A stretch of DNA of 64,000 nt. Origin: Mycolicibacterium arabiense. Its GTDB lineage: Bacteria > Actinomycetota > Actinomycetes > Mycobacteriales > Mycobacteriaceae. The DNA lies in contig NZ_AP022593.1 in the NCBI RefSeq assembly GCF_010731815.2, positions 1 through 64,000 of the forward strand, read 5' to 3'. Numbering within the stretch: the first letter of the stretch is position 1; each line of letters opens with the position of its first letter. Below the pieces are notes generated by a model. The model saw only the letters and a list, made by a program, of their open reading frames with translations. It made no database searches and had not been told where the DNA came from. Shown here in pieces: positions 45,406 to 54,434 of the stretch. A program made the position numbers and the translations under genes.

Positions 45406-47527
45406 GGACGACGCCTTCGCCGGGGCGTCTACCGAGGCGCCACGTCTTCAGCGTCCGCAGCCACAGCTGGAACTGCTCGGGGGCGGGATCCGGTGGCAGT
45501 ACGAACACCATCCGCACCTTGTTGCGGTCGAAGATGGGCGATAGCCAGCGCCCGGCCACCAGGATCACCAGCGCGTCCTCGTCGAGGCTCCGGACCGCCT
45601 TCGGCAGCAGCGCGACGAGCAGGTCCGGATCCAGGCCACGCATGGCGCGCGCCCCCGCACGGGTCCCGAGATCGGCGACGAGGCCGTCCGGGAAGATGGC
45701 GAGGAATTCCGGTTGCAGGAGAGCCGGATTCACCGGCGGTGCGGGCACGGTGTCGACGGGCCTGAGCCACTTCGAGTCGAGGATGCGGTCCAGCGCGGCA
45801 GCACCGTCAGCGGCCGAGTCGGACCAGTGGCGTCCGCGGTTCACGGCTCCTCCGGTCACGGCCTGCATGGCCAGGTGCAGTTGGCCCGCTCGGTCACCGT
45901 CGGCAGCCCGCTCGTAGAAGACCAGCGAGGTTGGCGAGTGAAACGCCATGCACCCTCTGTCGCGCAACTCTTCCCGCACCAGCCGCACCGCTGCCGACCG
46001 CTGTCGCGCGGGGATCCACTCGGGCACGTTGACCGTTCCGGCGCGCACGGGACCGGGTTCCGCGGCCAGCGCTCTGATCCAGTCGCCCAGCGGCAACTGC
46101 GTCGGACGTGACGGCACTCGGTCGTGGAAGTGCTGCAGGTTGATGTGCACGATCAGCAGGACGATCATCGCCGCGGTCAACTCCAACAGATCCGAGGCGG
46201 GGTTGGCGTCCATCCACACCAGCCCGAACAGGATTGCGGTGAGGACGGTGGTGGCGGTCAGGCTGTTGTACCGGCCCTCGGCGAACAGCCGGATCTGGTA
46301 GGTGCCGATGAAGCTGCGCACGACGAACAGCGGAAGCAAGGCGAGCAGGAACGAGAACGGGATTCCGGGCAGGACCCACGTGCCCAGTGCGGCCGCCAGG
46401 CCCCAGAAGTAAAGGGTCACAACCGGGGTCACCCACAGCAGCTGGTGGAAGAACCAGACGCGGTACTCGCGCAACGCGGGCAGGCGCCGCAGCCGCACGA
46501 AGTCGAAGTAGAACACGCTCGTCGCCTCGTAGGCCCCACGGAACAGGGGCAGCGCGAGGTAGAAGAACTGGAAGGCGTCGATCTCCCGCCAGGTCTGGAG
46601 GCCGGCGGTGAGGTCGAAGGCCCGGGTGGTCGTGCCGTAGATCCCGGCGATGGCGAGGACGACGACCGCGTCGAGTCGCAGTCCGATCCCCGCCAGCGTC
46701 GTCTCCAACCCGAGCCGGACGGGTATCGACGGCAGTCGAAGCCGGCGACGGCCAGGCGCGCGGACGTTGGGCCACAAGCCTGCGAGGCGGTAGAGGCGGA
46801 TCGCGAAGGTGACCGTGATCCAGATGGACAGTGCGTTGGAGACGATGATGGCGACGACGACCGCGGCGGTCGGGTAGAACATCACACCCGCGCCGATGAC
46901 CAGCAGTTGGACGACGGTCGGGGCGAACAGCGTCCACAGCGGACGGTAGACGCGCCTGGTGGCGAACATCCCCGAATGCAGTACGCGCACGGGCATTCTG
47001 AAGGCCAGTTCGATGACGATCAGGAACGCGTACACGTGGCCGATCGTGTCGCCGTCCTGCGGCAGCAGCGCGCTCAGCGTCCCCGCGCCTGCCACCGTCA
47101 CCGCCGCCGCGGCGAATACCGACAGGACCAGCCACGCGCCGATTTCACGTTCGATCCCGTCCCGGTCTCCGGACTCGGAGAGACCGCGCACTCGCTCGCG
47201 CATGATCTCGAGCAGGCCCCACCAGGCACCGCTGACGAGCAGGCTGCCGACCCGCAGGATCATGACGGTGTAGGCGGCCAGACCGCCGAGTGTGGTGAGG
47301 ATGACCAGGAATTCGGCCACGTGGACGGCGAAGTTCGTCCCGTCGACCACGAGTAGGTAGCGCAGGCGGTAGCGGAAGTACGCGAACATCCGCCCGGTCA
47401 GCAAGCACGCGTAGAGCGAGACGGTTCGGTTCTCGCGGCGCCGGGTCCTGTCGAACCACCGATCGATGTCGTTCACCAACATCCTCTCCAGCGTTGACCG
47501 CTGAACCTTCTGCCGGTGATTGCTCAA
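45395..47527 (-). CDS. Large polytopic membrane protein paired with the reverse transcriptase
   Basis: 710 residues from TTG 47527; ATG 47482 is an alternative. About 12 membrane helices lie between residues 55 and 470, and the layout recalls MOP/flippase-type exporters, but no family motif is certain. Residues about 470-710 are soluble: WIPARQRSAAVRLVREELRD, SPTSLVFYERAADGD, then EFLAIFPDGLVADLGTRAG and VILVAGRWLSPIFDRNKV. It is first in a two-gene operon with the RT, and the 11-bp overlap implies coupled translation. Function unknown; a membrane effector or nucleic-acid/glycan export role are guesses. Confidence 0.75.
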   Translation of the reverse strand: MSNHRQKVQRSTLERMLVNDIDRWFDRTRRRENRTVSLYACLLTGRMFAYFRYRLRYLLVVDGTNFAVHVAEFLVILTTLGGLAAYTVMILRVGSLLVSGAWWGLLEIMRERVRGLSESGDRDGIEREIGAWLVLSVFAAAAVTVAGAGTLSALLPQDGDTIGHVYAFLIVIELAFRMPVRVLHSGMFATRRVYRPLWTLFAPTVVQLLVIGAGVMFYPTAAVVVAIIVSNALSIWITVTFAIRLYRLAGLWPNVRAPGRRRLRLPSIPVRLGLETTLAGIGLRLDAVVVLAIAGIYGTTTRAFDLTAGLQTWREIDAFQFFYLALPLFRGAYEATSVFYFDFVRLRRLPALREYRVWFFHQLLWVTPVVTLYFWGLAAALGTWVLPGIPFSFLLALLPLFVVRSFIGTYQIRLFAEGRYNSLTATTVLTAILFGLVWMDANPASDLLELTAAMIVLLIVHINLQHFHDRVPSRPTQLPLGDWIRALAAEPGPVRAGTVNVPEWIPARQRSAAVRLVREELRDRGCMAFHSPTSLVFYERAADGDRAGQLHLAMQAVTGGAVNRGRHWSDSAADGAAALDRILDSKWLRPVDTVPAPPVNPALLQPEFLAIFPDGLVADLGTRAGARAMRGLDPDLLVALLPKAVRSLDEDALVILVAGRWLSPIFDRNKVRMVFVLPPDPAPEQFQLWLRTLKTWRLGRRPGEGVVHAK

Positions 47528-47605
47528 CGGCGCCGCGACGCTGTGGGAGGCTGCGTTGGAAAGGCGTCGGCGACGCTCGTCCCACTCCGTTCAGAAGGGT
47601 GCCGC

Positions 47606-48376
47606 ATGCAGCGAGGCGACGTTACCGTATTCTCCATATCCGCGGTCCTGACCGCAGTGGTGGCTGCCGCCGTCGCGTGCAGTTTGCTGATGTTCGACGG
47701 AAACCGGTCGACGCTCGTCTCCGACAGCAGTTCCGACTCGAGTTGGCTCGTGCTGACCTGGAGTCCCAGCTTCTGCAAGGCACAGCCCGCGGATCCGGAA
47801 TGCCGTTCGGGCGAACTCGTCGGCATGGAGCGGACTTTGATCCTGCACGGCTTGTGGCCCCAGCCGCGGGACAACCAATACTGCGGCGTATCGCGACGGC
47901 TCGAGGAGGTCGCCTCCAAGGGGCGCGGCGACCTGCCGCCGATCGAGTTGTCCGACGGCGTGCGTGCCGGTTTGCAGTCGACGATGGCCAACTCCTCTCA
48001 CCTGTCGTTGCACGAGTGGTACGCCCACGGCACGTGCTCGGGCGTGACACCCGACGCCTACTTCGGCGATGCGGTCGCGCTGACCGCCCGAGTTCGCGAG
48101 ACGTTGGACCCATTGTTCCGGGACGCCGACGGCGGACAGCTCCCGGTGAGCGCGGTCCGCGCCCGCATGGATGAACGGTTCGGCCCGGGGGCGGGGGAGC
48201 GCGTCGGACTCAGTTGCCTCAACGCGAAGGGGGAGGGCGCCTACGTCGTCGACGTGCGCTTGTCACTACCGTCGGTCGCCGCGCTCCGCACCATTGACGA
48301 GTCGCTCGATCTCGGCACGCTGCTGAACGAGGCTCCGCCCATCACGTCGGAGTGTGCCCACGGACTCGTTCCCTGA
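47606..48376 (+). CDS. Secreted RNase T2-family ribonuclease
   Basis: 256 residues from ATG 47606 behind AGAAGGG. An N-terminal helix (FSISAVLTAVVAAAVACSLLMF) is a signal or anchor. The two RNase T2 active-site segments are LILHGLWPQ and HEWYAHGTC, each with its catalytic His, with paired Cys residues around them. It should cleave RNA outside the membrane. It is divergent from the RT operon across a 78-bp gap. Confidence 0.85.
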   Translation: MQRGDVTVFSISAVLTAVVAAAVACSLLMFDGNRSTLVSDSSSDSSWLVLTWSPSFCKAQPADPECRSGELVGMERTLILHGLWPQPRDNQYCGVSRRLEEVASKGRGDLPPIELSDGVRAGLQSTMANSSHLSLHEWYAHGTCSGVTPDAYFGDAVALTARVRETLDPLFRDADGGQLPVSAVRARMDERFGPGAGERVGLSCLNAKGEGAYVVDVRLSLPSVAALRTIDESLDLGTLLNEAPPITSECAHGLVP

Positions 48377-48381
48377 GCGTC

Positions 48382-49068
48382 GTGTCCGCGCACGAACTGA
48401 TCGACGAGGTACGCCGCGCACTGGCCGCTGCCGGGGACGCCGACCGCGCGCCGGCGATGCAGGCGTACATGAAATCCGACATGCCGTTTCACGGCGTTCG
48501 CATGCCCGACCTCCGTCGCATCTGTGAACCGATCTTCTCGGCGCATCCGATCGAGTCGGTCGACGCGTTCGACGACACCGTCGAGCGCTTGTTCGCCGAG
48601 GCGACCCACCGAGAGGAGCGCTACGCCGCCATCCAGCTGGCGAGACACCGGCTCTACCGCGCGCATCAGACGCCGGACCGGATTCCCCTCTATCGGCGGC
48701 TGATCCTCACCGGGGCGTGGTGGGACACCGTGGACGAGATCGCCGGCAACCTGGTCGGACCGATCCTGGCCGCCCATCCTATGGAGGTGCGCCCGATCGT
48801 GCTCGGGTGGGCGACCGACTCCGACACGTGGCTGCGGCGAACGGCGATCATCTCGCAGCTCAACCTGAAGGACGAGACGGATCTGGCGCTGCTCACGGCA
48901 GCCATCGACTCGAACGCCGAGGACACCGACTTCTTCATCCGCAAGGCCATCGGCTGGGCGCTGCGGCAGTACGCGCGCACCGACCCGGAGTGGGTAAGGG
49001 CATTCGTCGAGGCGCGGGAAGGCCGGCTCAGCGGGCTGTCCAAACGCGAGGCGCTCAAGCGCCTCTGA
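48382..49068 (+). CDS. AlkD-like DNA alkylation repair protein
   Basis: 228 residues of ALK/HEAT-like helical repeats. WWDTVDEIAGNLVG contains the catalytic-type Asp of AlkD glycosylases, and RRTAIISQLNLKDETD and FFIRKAIGWALRQYARTDP are family segments. It should remove positively charged alkylated bases. GTG 48382 starts 5 bp after the RNase gene, so the two may be cotranscribed. Confidence 0.85.
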   Translation: MSAHELIDEVRRALAAAGDADRAPAMQAYMKSDMPFHGVRMPDLRRICEPIFSAHPIESVDAFDDTVERLFAEATHREERYAAIQLARHRLYRAHQTPDRIPLYRRLILTGAWWDTVDEIAGNLVGPILAAHPMEVRPIVLGWATDSDTWLRRTAIISQLNLKDETDLALLTAAIDSNAEDTDFFIRKAIGWALRQYARTDPEWVRAFVEAREGRLSGLSKREALKRL

Positions 49069-49584
49069 GGCTGCGGCACCCGTCGGGAAAGTGAACTGAC
49101 CCAGGGGTCACGGGAGGCTCGCGCAACCATCCGTCGACGCCTCACCGAGCCTCGTCGAGTGGCCGGGGAGGCACGCCCGGCATGGCCAAGCTGCCTCTGA
49201 TGGGTTTGCACGGCAACGCCGATTCGGTTGCTTTCTCAAAGTTTTTCACCACCGATCGCAAGGAATAGACGATCTAGTTAACGATCAACGGCCTATTTGC
49301 CTGGACCGTCAAAATCGTTCAGTTTCTGAACTGAGCAAACCAAAATCGCCCATCAGCTAACTTCCCTAGTCGGACGAACGAACCGATCATGACTTTGCTG
49401 AAATTGTGCACCCACGTCAGAAATTGGTCAAAAAATGCCGGTCGATCGTGCTATATGCGCAGCTCAAGGGCATGTCATGAGTCATTGGAGTGATTAGGGT
49501 CGCAGGTGACTGGGAACCTCAATCTGCGTGAGAGGGCAACGTTCGGGGACGGGGCCACTGGGATCAGGCATTGAGGAGCAAGTC
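49069..49584. other. Long 5' region of the glycoside hydrolase gene
   Basis: About 515 bases without a gene. From 49200 to 49480 the composition is clearly more AT-rich than the surroundings, with TTAACGATCAACGG and CAGTTTCTGAACTGAG elements. It probably holds the promoter and a long leader. No riboswitch is recognised. Confidence 0.4.
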
Positions 49585-51375
49585 ATGTTGCAAACCAAGA
49601 ACGAACTGTGCACACCGGGTCTCGCGCGCTTCTTGGTGATCGGCGCCGCGACGGTCGCCGTCTCCGCCTTCGGAGCGACCGCTATGACTCCGACTTTGCG
49701 GCCCGTCTCGATGGACGTTGCCGAGATGGCCGCCATCGACGAGTCGAACACCACCATCGGCATCGCGGATTCCGACCTGTACTTCGAGTCCTACGAGCAG
49801 ATCGACGCCGCGCTCGACGAGATGCAGGCGATGGGAGTCAACACCGTCCGAATCGGCATCCCGTGGGCCGGTATCAACCCGGTCGAGGGGTACTACGACT
49901 GGTCACAGTCGGACTACCTGATCAACGCGGCCGACGAGCGAGGGATGGGCATCCTGGCGGTCATCACCACGACGCCGACCTATCAGCAGAACGGGTCGGG
50001 CATCTACAGCGAGCCGATCGACCCGGCCGCCTACGGTGAATTCGCCGGCTTGGCCGCCGAGCGCTACGCGGGGCAGGTCGGCGCCTACGAGATCTGGAAC
50101 GAACCCAATGCGGCGCCGTTCTACGGTCCGGCGCCCGACCCGGCCGGCTACACCGAGCTGCTCAAGGCGGCCTACACGTCCATCAAGGCAGCGGATCCCG
50201 ACGCGACCGTCGTCGGTGGCGTCGTCGGTTCCACGGTCACCTACGGGAACTTCACCTTGAACCCCGTCGACTTCGTCGACCAGATGTACGACGCGGGCGC
50301 ACAGGGCTACTTCGACGCCCTGTCATTTCACCCGTACCAGTACACGATGCCGTTCTCGACCGGCGGCTACCACCCGGACTCGCCGCTGAATCAGCTCGAC
50401 GACATCCACGACCTGATGGTCGCCAACGGTGACGGCGACAAGCTGATTTGGGCCAGTGAGTACGGACAGCCCACGGCCGTGTCGAGCGAGGCCGAGCAGG
50501 CCGCGTACCTCGAGGACATGCTGACCACGTGGCGCGAGATCGGCTACACGGGACCGGCTTTCGTGTACACCCTCGAAGACGACCTCACCGGCAGCACGAA
50601 TCCCGAGGACACGTTCGGCCTGATTCGGGACGACGGCACGTGGAAGCCGGCGGCGTATGTCATCCAGGAGCTGGCGCAGTCGGAGGAGACCACCCCCGAG
50701 ATCGCGCAGATGGCCCTGGCCCTGCCGCAGGCCGAGACCGCCGCGCCGGAGGATCTCGCGACACTGGAGGAGATCGCCGGCCCCACGGATCCGACGACCG
50801 AGGCGCAGATGGCCGCTGCCACCGAGCAGTTGGCCGCCACCGCGCCCACCGCGACCGTCACCGACCCGGCAGCACCGGCGGTGGTGGAACCGGTGATCGC
50901 CGAGCCCGTCCTGGCCGAGCCCACGATCGTCGAACCCACGATCGTCGAACCCACGCTGGCCGAGCCCACGCTGGCCGAGCCGACCATCGCGGTCGCGCCC
51001 AGCGAGCCCACGGCGATCCCGACGCCGGATCTCGACTCCACCCGGTCGGTCGAGCTGGTCGACACGCCGACCACCGAACCGACGGTCGAGGCGCCGACCG
51101 AGCCGACGCCGACCAGTGTCGTCGACCAGACCCGGTCGACCGACCTGTCCGACGTCCCGACCACGGAGTCGCCCACCGGCACCACGTCGGGCACCACTTC
51201 GGGTGCGACGACGGACACCACGTCGGGTACCACTTCGGGTGCGACGACGGACACCACGTCGGGTTCCACCGCGACGAGCGGGTCGACGTCGAGCGACTCG
51301 ACCTCGAGCGGTTCGACCTCGAGCGGTTCGACGTCGAAGTCCGACACGCCGAAGAAGCAGCGCGCCAACCGCTGA
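49585..51375 (+). CDS. Secreted clan-A glycoside hydrolase with repetitive Ser/Thr/Pro tail
   Basis: 596 residues from ATG 49585 (GAGGAG). A signal peptide covers residues 10-34. The TIM-barrel domain (55-385) has the acid/base Glu173 in EIWNEPN and the nucleophile Glu292 in WASEYGQPT, like GH39/GH5 enzymes, and GPAFVYTLEDD near the end. The C-terminal 210 residues are low complexity: Pro/Glu/Thr repeats (EPTIVEPTIVEPTLAEPT) then Thr/Ser/Gly repeats (GTTSGATTDTTS), ending basic. The substrate is unknown; likely a cell-wall glycan. Confidence 0.8.
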   Translation: MLQTKNELCTPGLARFLVIGAATVAVSAFGATAMTPTLRPVSMDVAEMAAIDESNTTIGIADSDLYFESYEQIDAALDEMQAMGVNTVRIGIPWAGINPVEGYYDWSQSDYLINAADERGMGILAVITTTPTYQQNGSGIYSEPIDPAAYGEFAGLAAERYAGQVGAYEIWNEPNAAPFYGPAPDPAGYTELLKAAYTSIKAADPDATVVGGVVGSTVTYGNFTLNPVDFVDQMYDAGAQGYFDALSFHPYQYTMPFSTGGYHPDSPLNQLDDIHDLMVANGDGDKLIWASEYGQPTAVSSEAEQAAYLEDMLTTWREIGYTGPAFVYTLEDDLTGSTNPEDTFGLIRDDGTWKPAAYVIQELAQSEETTPEIAQMALALPQAETAAPEDLATLEEIAGPTDPTTEAQMAAATEQLAATAPTATVTDPAAPAVVEPVIAEPVLAEPTIVEPTIVEPTLAEPTLAEPTIAVAPSEPTAIPTPDLDSTRSVELVDTPTTEPTVEAPTEPTPTSVVDQTRSTDLSDVPTTESPTGTTSGTTSGATTDTTSGTTSGATTDTTSGSTATSGSTSSDSTSSGSTSSGSTSKSDTPKKQRANR

Positions 51376-51451
51376 TCACGGGGGTTGGAGGCAGGCGGGT
51401 CGCGACGACCCGCCTGCCTTCGCGTGTGCGCCACCATGAGACGCTGCCGAT

Positions 51452-52438
51452 GTGTTCGTTCCGACGTACCGTGGCCGCGCAGCCGGTCTCGCACTGGGCT
51501 GTCTCGCCGACGCGTTGTTCGGCGACCCCCGCCGCGGTCATCCGGTCGCGCTCTTCGGCAGTGCCGCAATGCGTCTGGAACGTGTCATGTACGCCGACCG
51601 GCGCGGTGCCGGCGTCGCGTACACGGGTCTGCTCGTCGGGACGGTGCTGGCCGCGACGGTCGCAGCGGACCGTGCGGCCGCCCGGCGTGGTCCAGCCTGG
51701 ACGGCGGGCCTGACCGCCCTGTGCACGTTCATCTCTCTGGGCGGCACGTCGCTCGCTCGCACCGGCGCTCAGATGTCCGCCCCGTTGGACGCAACCGACA
51801 TCGCGGGCGCTCGCGCGCTGCTCCCGTCCCTGTGCGGACGTGATCCCGCCTCGCTCGACGCGTCCGGTCTGACGCGTGCCGCGCTGGAATCGATTGCGGA
51901 GAACACCTCCGACGCGGCGGTGGCGCCCCTGCTGTGGGGGATGGCGGCAGGTGCCCCCGGACTACTCGTCTACCGCGCAGCCAACACGCTCGACGCAATG
52001 GTGGGCTACCGATCGGCCCGCTATGAGCGCTTCGGCTGGGCCGCAGCGCGTTTCGACGACCTGCTCAACTACCTGCCGGCACGGCTGTCCGGATTGCTGG
52101 TGGCGGCCTGCGCCATGACGGTCGACGGCTCGGCGGGCGCCGCGCTCGAGGCCTGGCGTCGCGACGCCCGCAGGCATCCCAGCCCGAACGCCGGTGTGGC
52201 CGAGGCGTCGTTCGCAGGTGCCCTCGGGGTGCGCCTGGGCGGGCCGACGCAGTACGCCCACCGGCTCGAGATCCGTCCCACGCTCGGCGACGGCCGGACG
52301 CCGTCGGTGCCGGATCTGCGTCGTGCGGTGCGTCTTTCGCGTGCGGTGCAGGTGGGCGCCGCCGCCGTGTGCTCGGCGGGTGCCCTCGGACTCAGCGGCG
52401 TCGGCCGTACCGGTCGGCGAGCTTCTGATCGGGTGTGA
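51452..52438 (+). CDS. cobD: Adenosylcobinamide-phosphate synthase (CobD/CbiB)
   Basis: 328 residues, membrane-associated. Family segments are GDPRRGHPVALFG, ALESIAENTSDAAVAPLLWG, NTLDAMVGYRSARYERFGW and PSPNAGVAEASFAGALGVRLGG. It links aminopropanol phosphate to the corrin side chain. It corresponds to Rv2236c and overlaps the convergent SURF1 gene by 47 bp. Confidence 0.93.
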   Translation: MFVPTYRGRAAGLALGCLADALFGDPRRGHPVALFGSAAMRLERVMYADRRGAGVAYTGLLVGTVLAATVAADRAAARRGPAWTAGLTALCTFISLGGTSLARTGAQMSAPLDATDIAGARALLPSLCGRDPASLDASGLTRAALESIAENTSDAAVAPLLWGMAAGAPGLLVYRAANTLDAMVGYRSARYERFGWAAARFDDLLNYLPARLSGLLVAACAMTVDGSAGAALEAWRRDARRHPSPNAGVAEASFAGALGVRLGGPTQYAHRLEIRPTLGDGRTPSVPDLRRAVRLSRAVQVGAAAVCSAGALGLSGVGRTGRRASDRV

Positions 52439-53261
52439 GCGGAGTCGGTTCCTCGGCGCCGGTCGGCGCGGGCTGCGCGGCGGCCTTCTCCCTACGGCGC
52501 TGCTTGTACTCGGCGATGACGAAGTACCCCACGCCGATCGGCGCGATGATGCCGAAGGCGATCCACTGGATGCCGTAGGACAGGAACGGGCCGGAGTCGA
52601 GGTGTGGCAGCGGTATGACGCCGAGGCCGCCGGGCTGATCCTCGACCAGCTGCAGGTACGAACCCGCGACGGGGATGCCGGTGATGTCGCCGATCTGCCC
52701 GGTGTTGATGGAGTACACCTGCAGCGCGCCGTCCTGCCGGAACGGCTCCCTGCCGCTGGCCAGCAGCTCGGAGTCCCGCAGACGTGCGGTGATCGTGACC
52801 GTCTCCGACGGCACCGGGTCGATCTCGGGCACCTTGTTGCCGTCGATCGGTTTGACGAAACCGCGGTCGACGAGCACCGTCGGCCCACCCTGAACGGCGA
52901 ACGGCACCAGGACCTCGAAGGCGGGCTCGCCGTCGATCGACCGGAGCCGAGCCAGCACCTGCCCCTGGGGTAGGTAGGACCCCGTCGCAGTCACCCGCTT
53001 CCAGGTGTCGTCGTTCGCCGACGAGTCCTGGCGCGGCAGCACGGTCTTCACGGGCACCGGTTCGGCGCTCAGGGACGCCGAGATCTGGGCGTTCTCCCGG
53101 GTGGTCTTCGTGTTCTTGCCCAGCTGCCACGGGGCGAGCACGGTGAAGCAGAGGTAGGCGAAGCCGATGACGACGACGTAGAGGGCAAGCCACTGGGGCC
53201 TGAGAAGGAACGCCAGCCGGCGGGCAGGAGCGAAGCGACCCGGGGTGTTCGTCGGGCGCAT
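52392..53261 (-). CDS. SURF1-family membrane protein
   Basis: 289 residues with two helices (LALYVVVIGFAYLCFTVLAPWQLG near 25-48; IQWIAFGIIAPIGVGYFV near 225) enclosing a periplasmic SURF1 domain (VLVDRGFVKP, YVSINTGQ-like segments). It assists cytochrome c oxidase assembly. It corresponds to Rv2235. The first 16 residues (PGRFAPARR) come from the second copy of an interspersed repeat. The start shares one base with the ptpA stop. Confidence 0.88.
   Translation of the reverse strand: MRPTNTPGRFAPARRLAFLLRPQWLALYVVVIGFAYLCFTVLAPWQLGKNTKTTRENAQISASLSAEPVPVKTVLPRQDSSANDDTWKRVTATGSYLPQGQVLARLRSIDGEPAFEVLVPFAVQGGPTVLVDRGFVKPIDGNKVPEIDPVPSETVTITARLRDSELLASGREPFRQDGALQVYSINTGQIGDITGIPVAGSYLQLVEDQPGGLGVIPLPHLDSGPFLSYGIQWIAFGIIAPIGVGYFVIAEYKQRRREKAAAQPAPTGAEEPTPLTPDQKLADRYGRRR
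53217..53245. repeat. Interspersed repeat copy 2, in the 5' end of SURF1
   Basis: 29 bp matching 35032-35060 with one mismatch (core GCAGGAGCGAAGCGACCC). It encodes part of the SURF1 N-terminus on the minus strand. Confidence 0.7.
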
Positions 53262-53764
53262 CAGCTCGCAGCCTCTCGGGCGGCGAGTTGCCCGTCGACC
53301 CAGTCGTGCAGACCGGGCAGCGACGTCTCGATGACGTCGAACACGTCCTCGAAGTCGGTGCGGGTGCCGTAATAGGGGTCTTCGACGTCGAGCGCGTGCG
53401 CCCCCGAACGCGGGTCGAACGACCGCAGCATGCGCAGCCGTTCAGGCGGGACGCCCTGGTCGCGCAGGATCCGCACGTGATTGCGGCCCATGGCGACCAC
53501 CAGGTCCGCGCCGAGGTGGTCGTCGTCGAGCTGCGCGGCACGGTGGAAGGTGGGATAGCCGCGGTCGGCCAGCACGTCGGCGGCACGCGCGTCGGCGCCG
53601 TCACCCGCGTGCCAGCCACCCGTGCCGGCACTCGTCACCCGCACGACCCCGGCGAGCCCGCGCTCGGAGATTTGGTGGGCGAACATCTTCTCGGCCATCG
53701 GCGAGCGGCAGATGTTGCCCGAGCAGACGAACGTGACGTGCAGCGCGGGCGCGGTCTCAGACAC
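53261..53764 (-). CDS. ptpA: Low-molecular-weight protein tyrosine phosphatase PtpA
   Basis: 167 residues from GTG 53764, overlapping the ptkA stop. The P-loop is VCSGNICRSPMAEK, the general acid loop DVEDPYYGT. It corresponds to Rv2234, a secreted phosphatase in M. tuberculosis. Confidence 0.93.
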   Translation of the reverse strand: MSETAPALHVTFVCSGNICRSPMAEKMFAHQISERGLAGVVRVTSAGTGGWHAGDGADARAADVLADRGYPTFHRAAQLDDDHLGADLVVAMGRNHVRILRDQGVPPERLRMLRSFDPRSGAHALDVEDPYYGTRTDFEDVFDVIETSLPGLHDWVDGQLAAREAAS

Positions 53765-54404
53765 CCAACACCTCCCGCAGATCGTCGATGGTCGACACGT
53801 GCCCCGCGGCCTGAACCGCTCCGGGATCGTCGAAGTCCTTCGCACCGTATCCCCAGCCGACGACGACGGTGTCGATGCCGTGTGCGGCCGCGCCGAGCAC
53901 GTCGTGGTCCCGGTCGCCCACCATGAGTACGTCGGCGGGCAGCGGACCCAGCTGGGCCAGGGCGTGTGCCACCACGTCGGCCTTCGAGGACCGCACGCCG
54001 TCCACGCTGGCCCCCGCGACCACTTCGAAGTGGCCGTCGAGACCGAAGTGCTCGACGATGCGCTGCGCCATGGGCTCGGACTTCGAGGTGGCGACAGCCA
54101 GCCGCACGCCCTTGGCCCGCAGGTCCGCCAACAGCTCGGGGATTCCCTCGTACACGGCGTTCATCGACCAGCCGCGCGTCGTGTAGTCGGCCCGGTAGGC
54201 GGCGATCGCCTCGTCGGCGCGTTCCCCGAGCCCCATCCCGGACAGCGTCACGTGCATCGGCGGGCCCACGACCAGCGCCGCGAGGTCTCCCTCGGGCACG
54301 GCCGCGCCGATCCGAGCCAGGGCATGGCGAAAGCTCGACACGATGCCGCTGGCCGAATCGGTCAGCGTGCCGTCGAGGTCGAAGATCACCAACTGGGCGC
54401 TCAC
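53757..54404 (-). CDS. ptkA: HAD-fold protein PtkA (tyrosine kinase of PtpA / phosphoglycolate phosphatase-like)
   Basis: 215 residues from GTG 54404. HAD motifs: FDLDGTLTDS, ATSKSEP, and MVGDRDHDVLGA. Its position upstream of ptpA matches Rv2232, reported to phosphorylate PtpA. The start was chosen for the DLDGT spacing. Confidence 0.88.
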   Translation of the reverse strand: MSAQLVIFDLDGTLTDSASGIVSSFRHALARIGAAVPEGDLAALVVGPPMHVTLSGMGLGERADEAIAAYRADYTTRGWSMNAVYEGIPELLADLRAKGVRLAVATSKSEPMAQRIVEHFGLDGHFEVVAGASVDGVRSSKADVVAHALAQLGPLPADVLMVGDRDHDVLGAAAHGIDTVVVGWGYGAKDFDDPGAVQAAGHVSTIDDLREVLGV

Positions 54405-54434
54405 GCCTCCATTGTCGCCGACTACTGTCGTGCT

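Noticed and set aside
46124..47356. Plus-strand frame opposite the membrane protein of the RT operon
   Set aside because: Composition is Gln/Asp/Gly-rich, as expected from the complement of hydrophobic codons.
50900..51330. CRISPR-like or satellite repeats
   Set aside because: The repeats are in frame and encode the low-complexity tail of the glycoside hydrolase.
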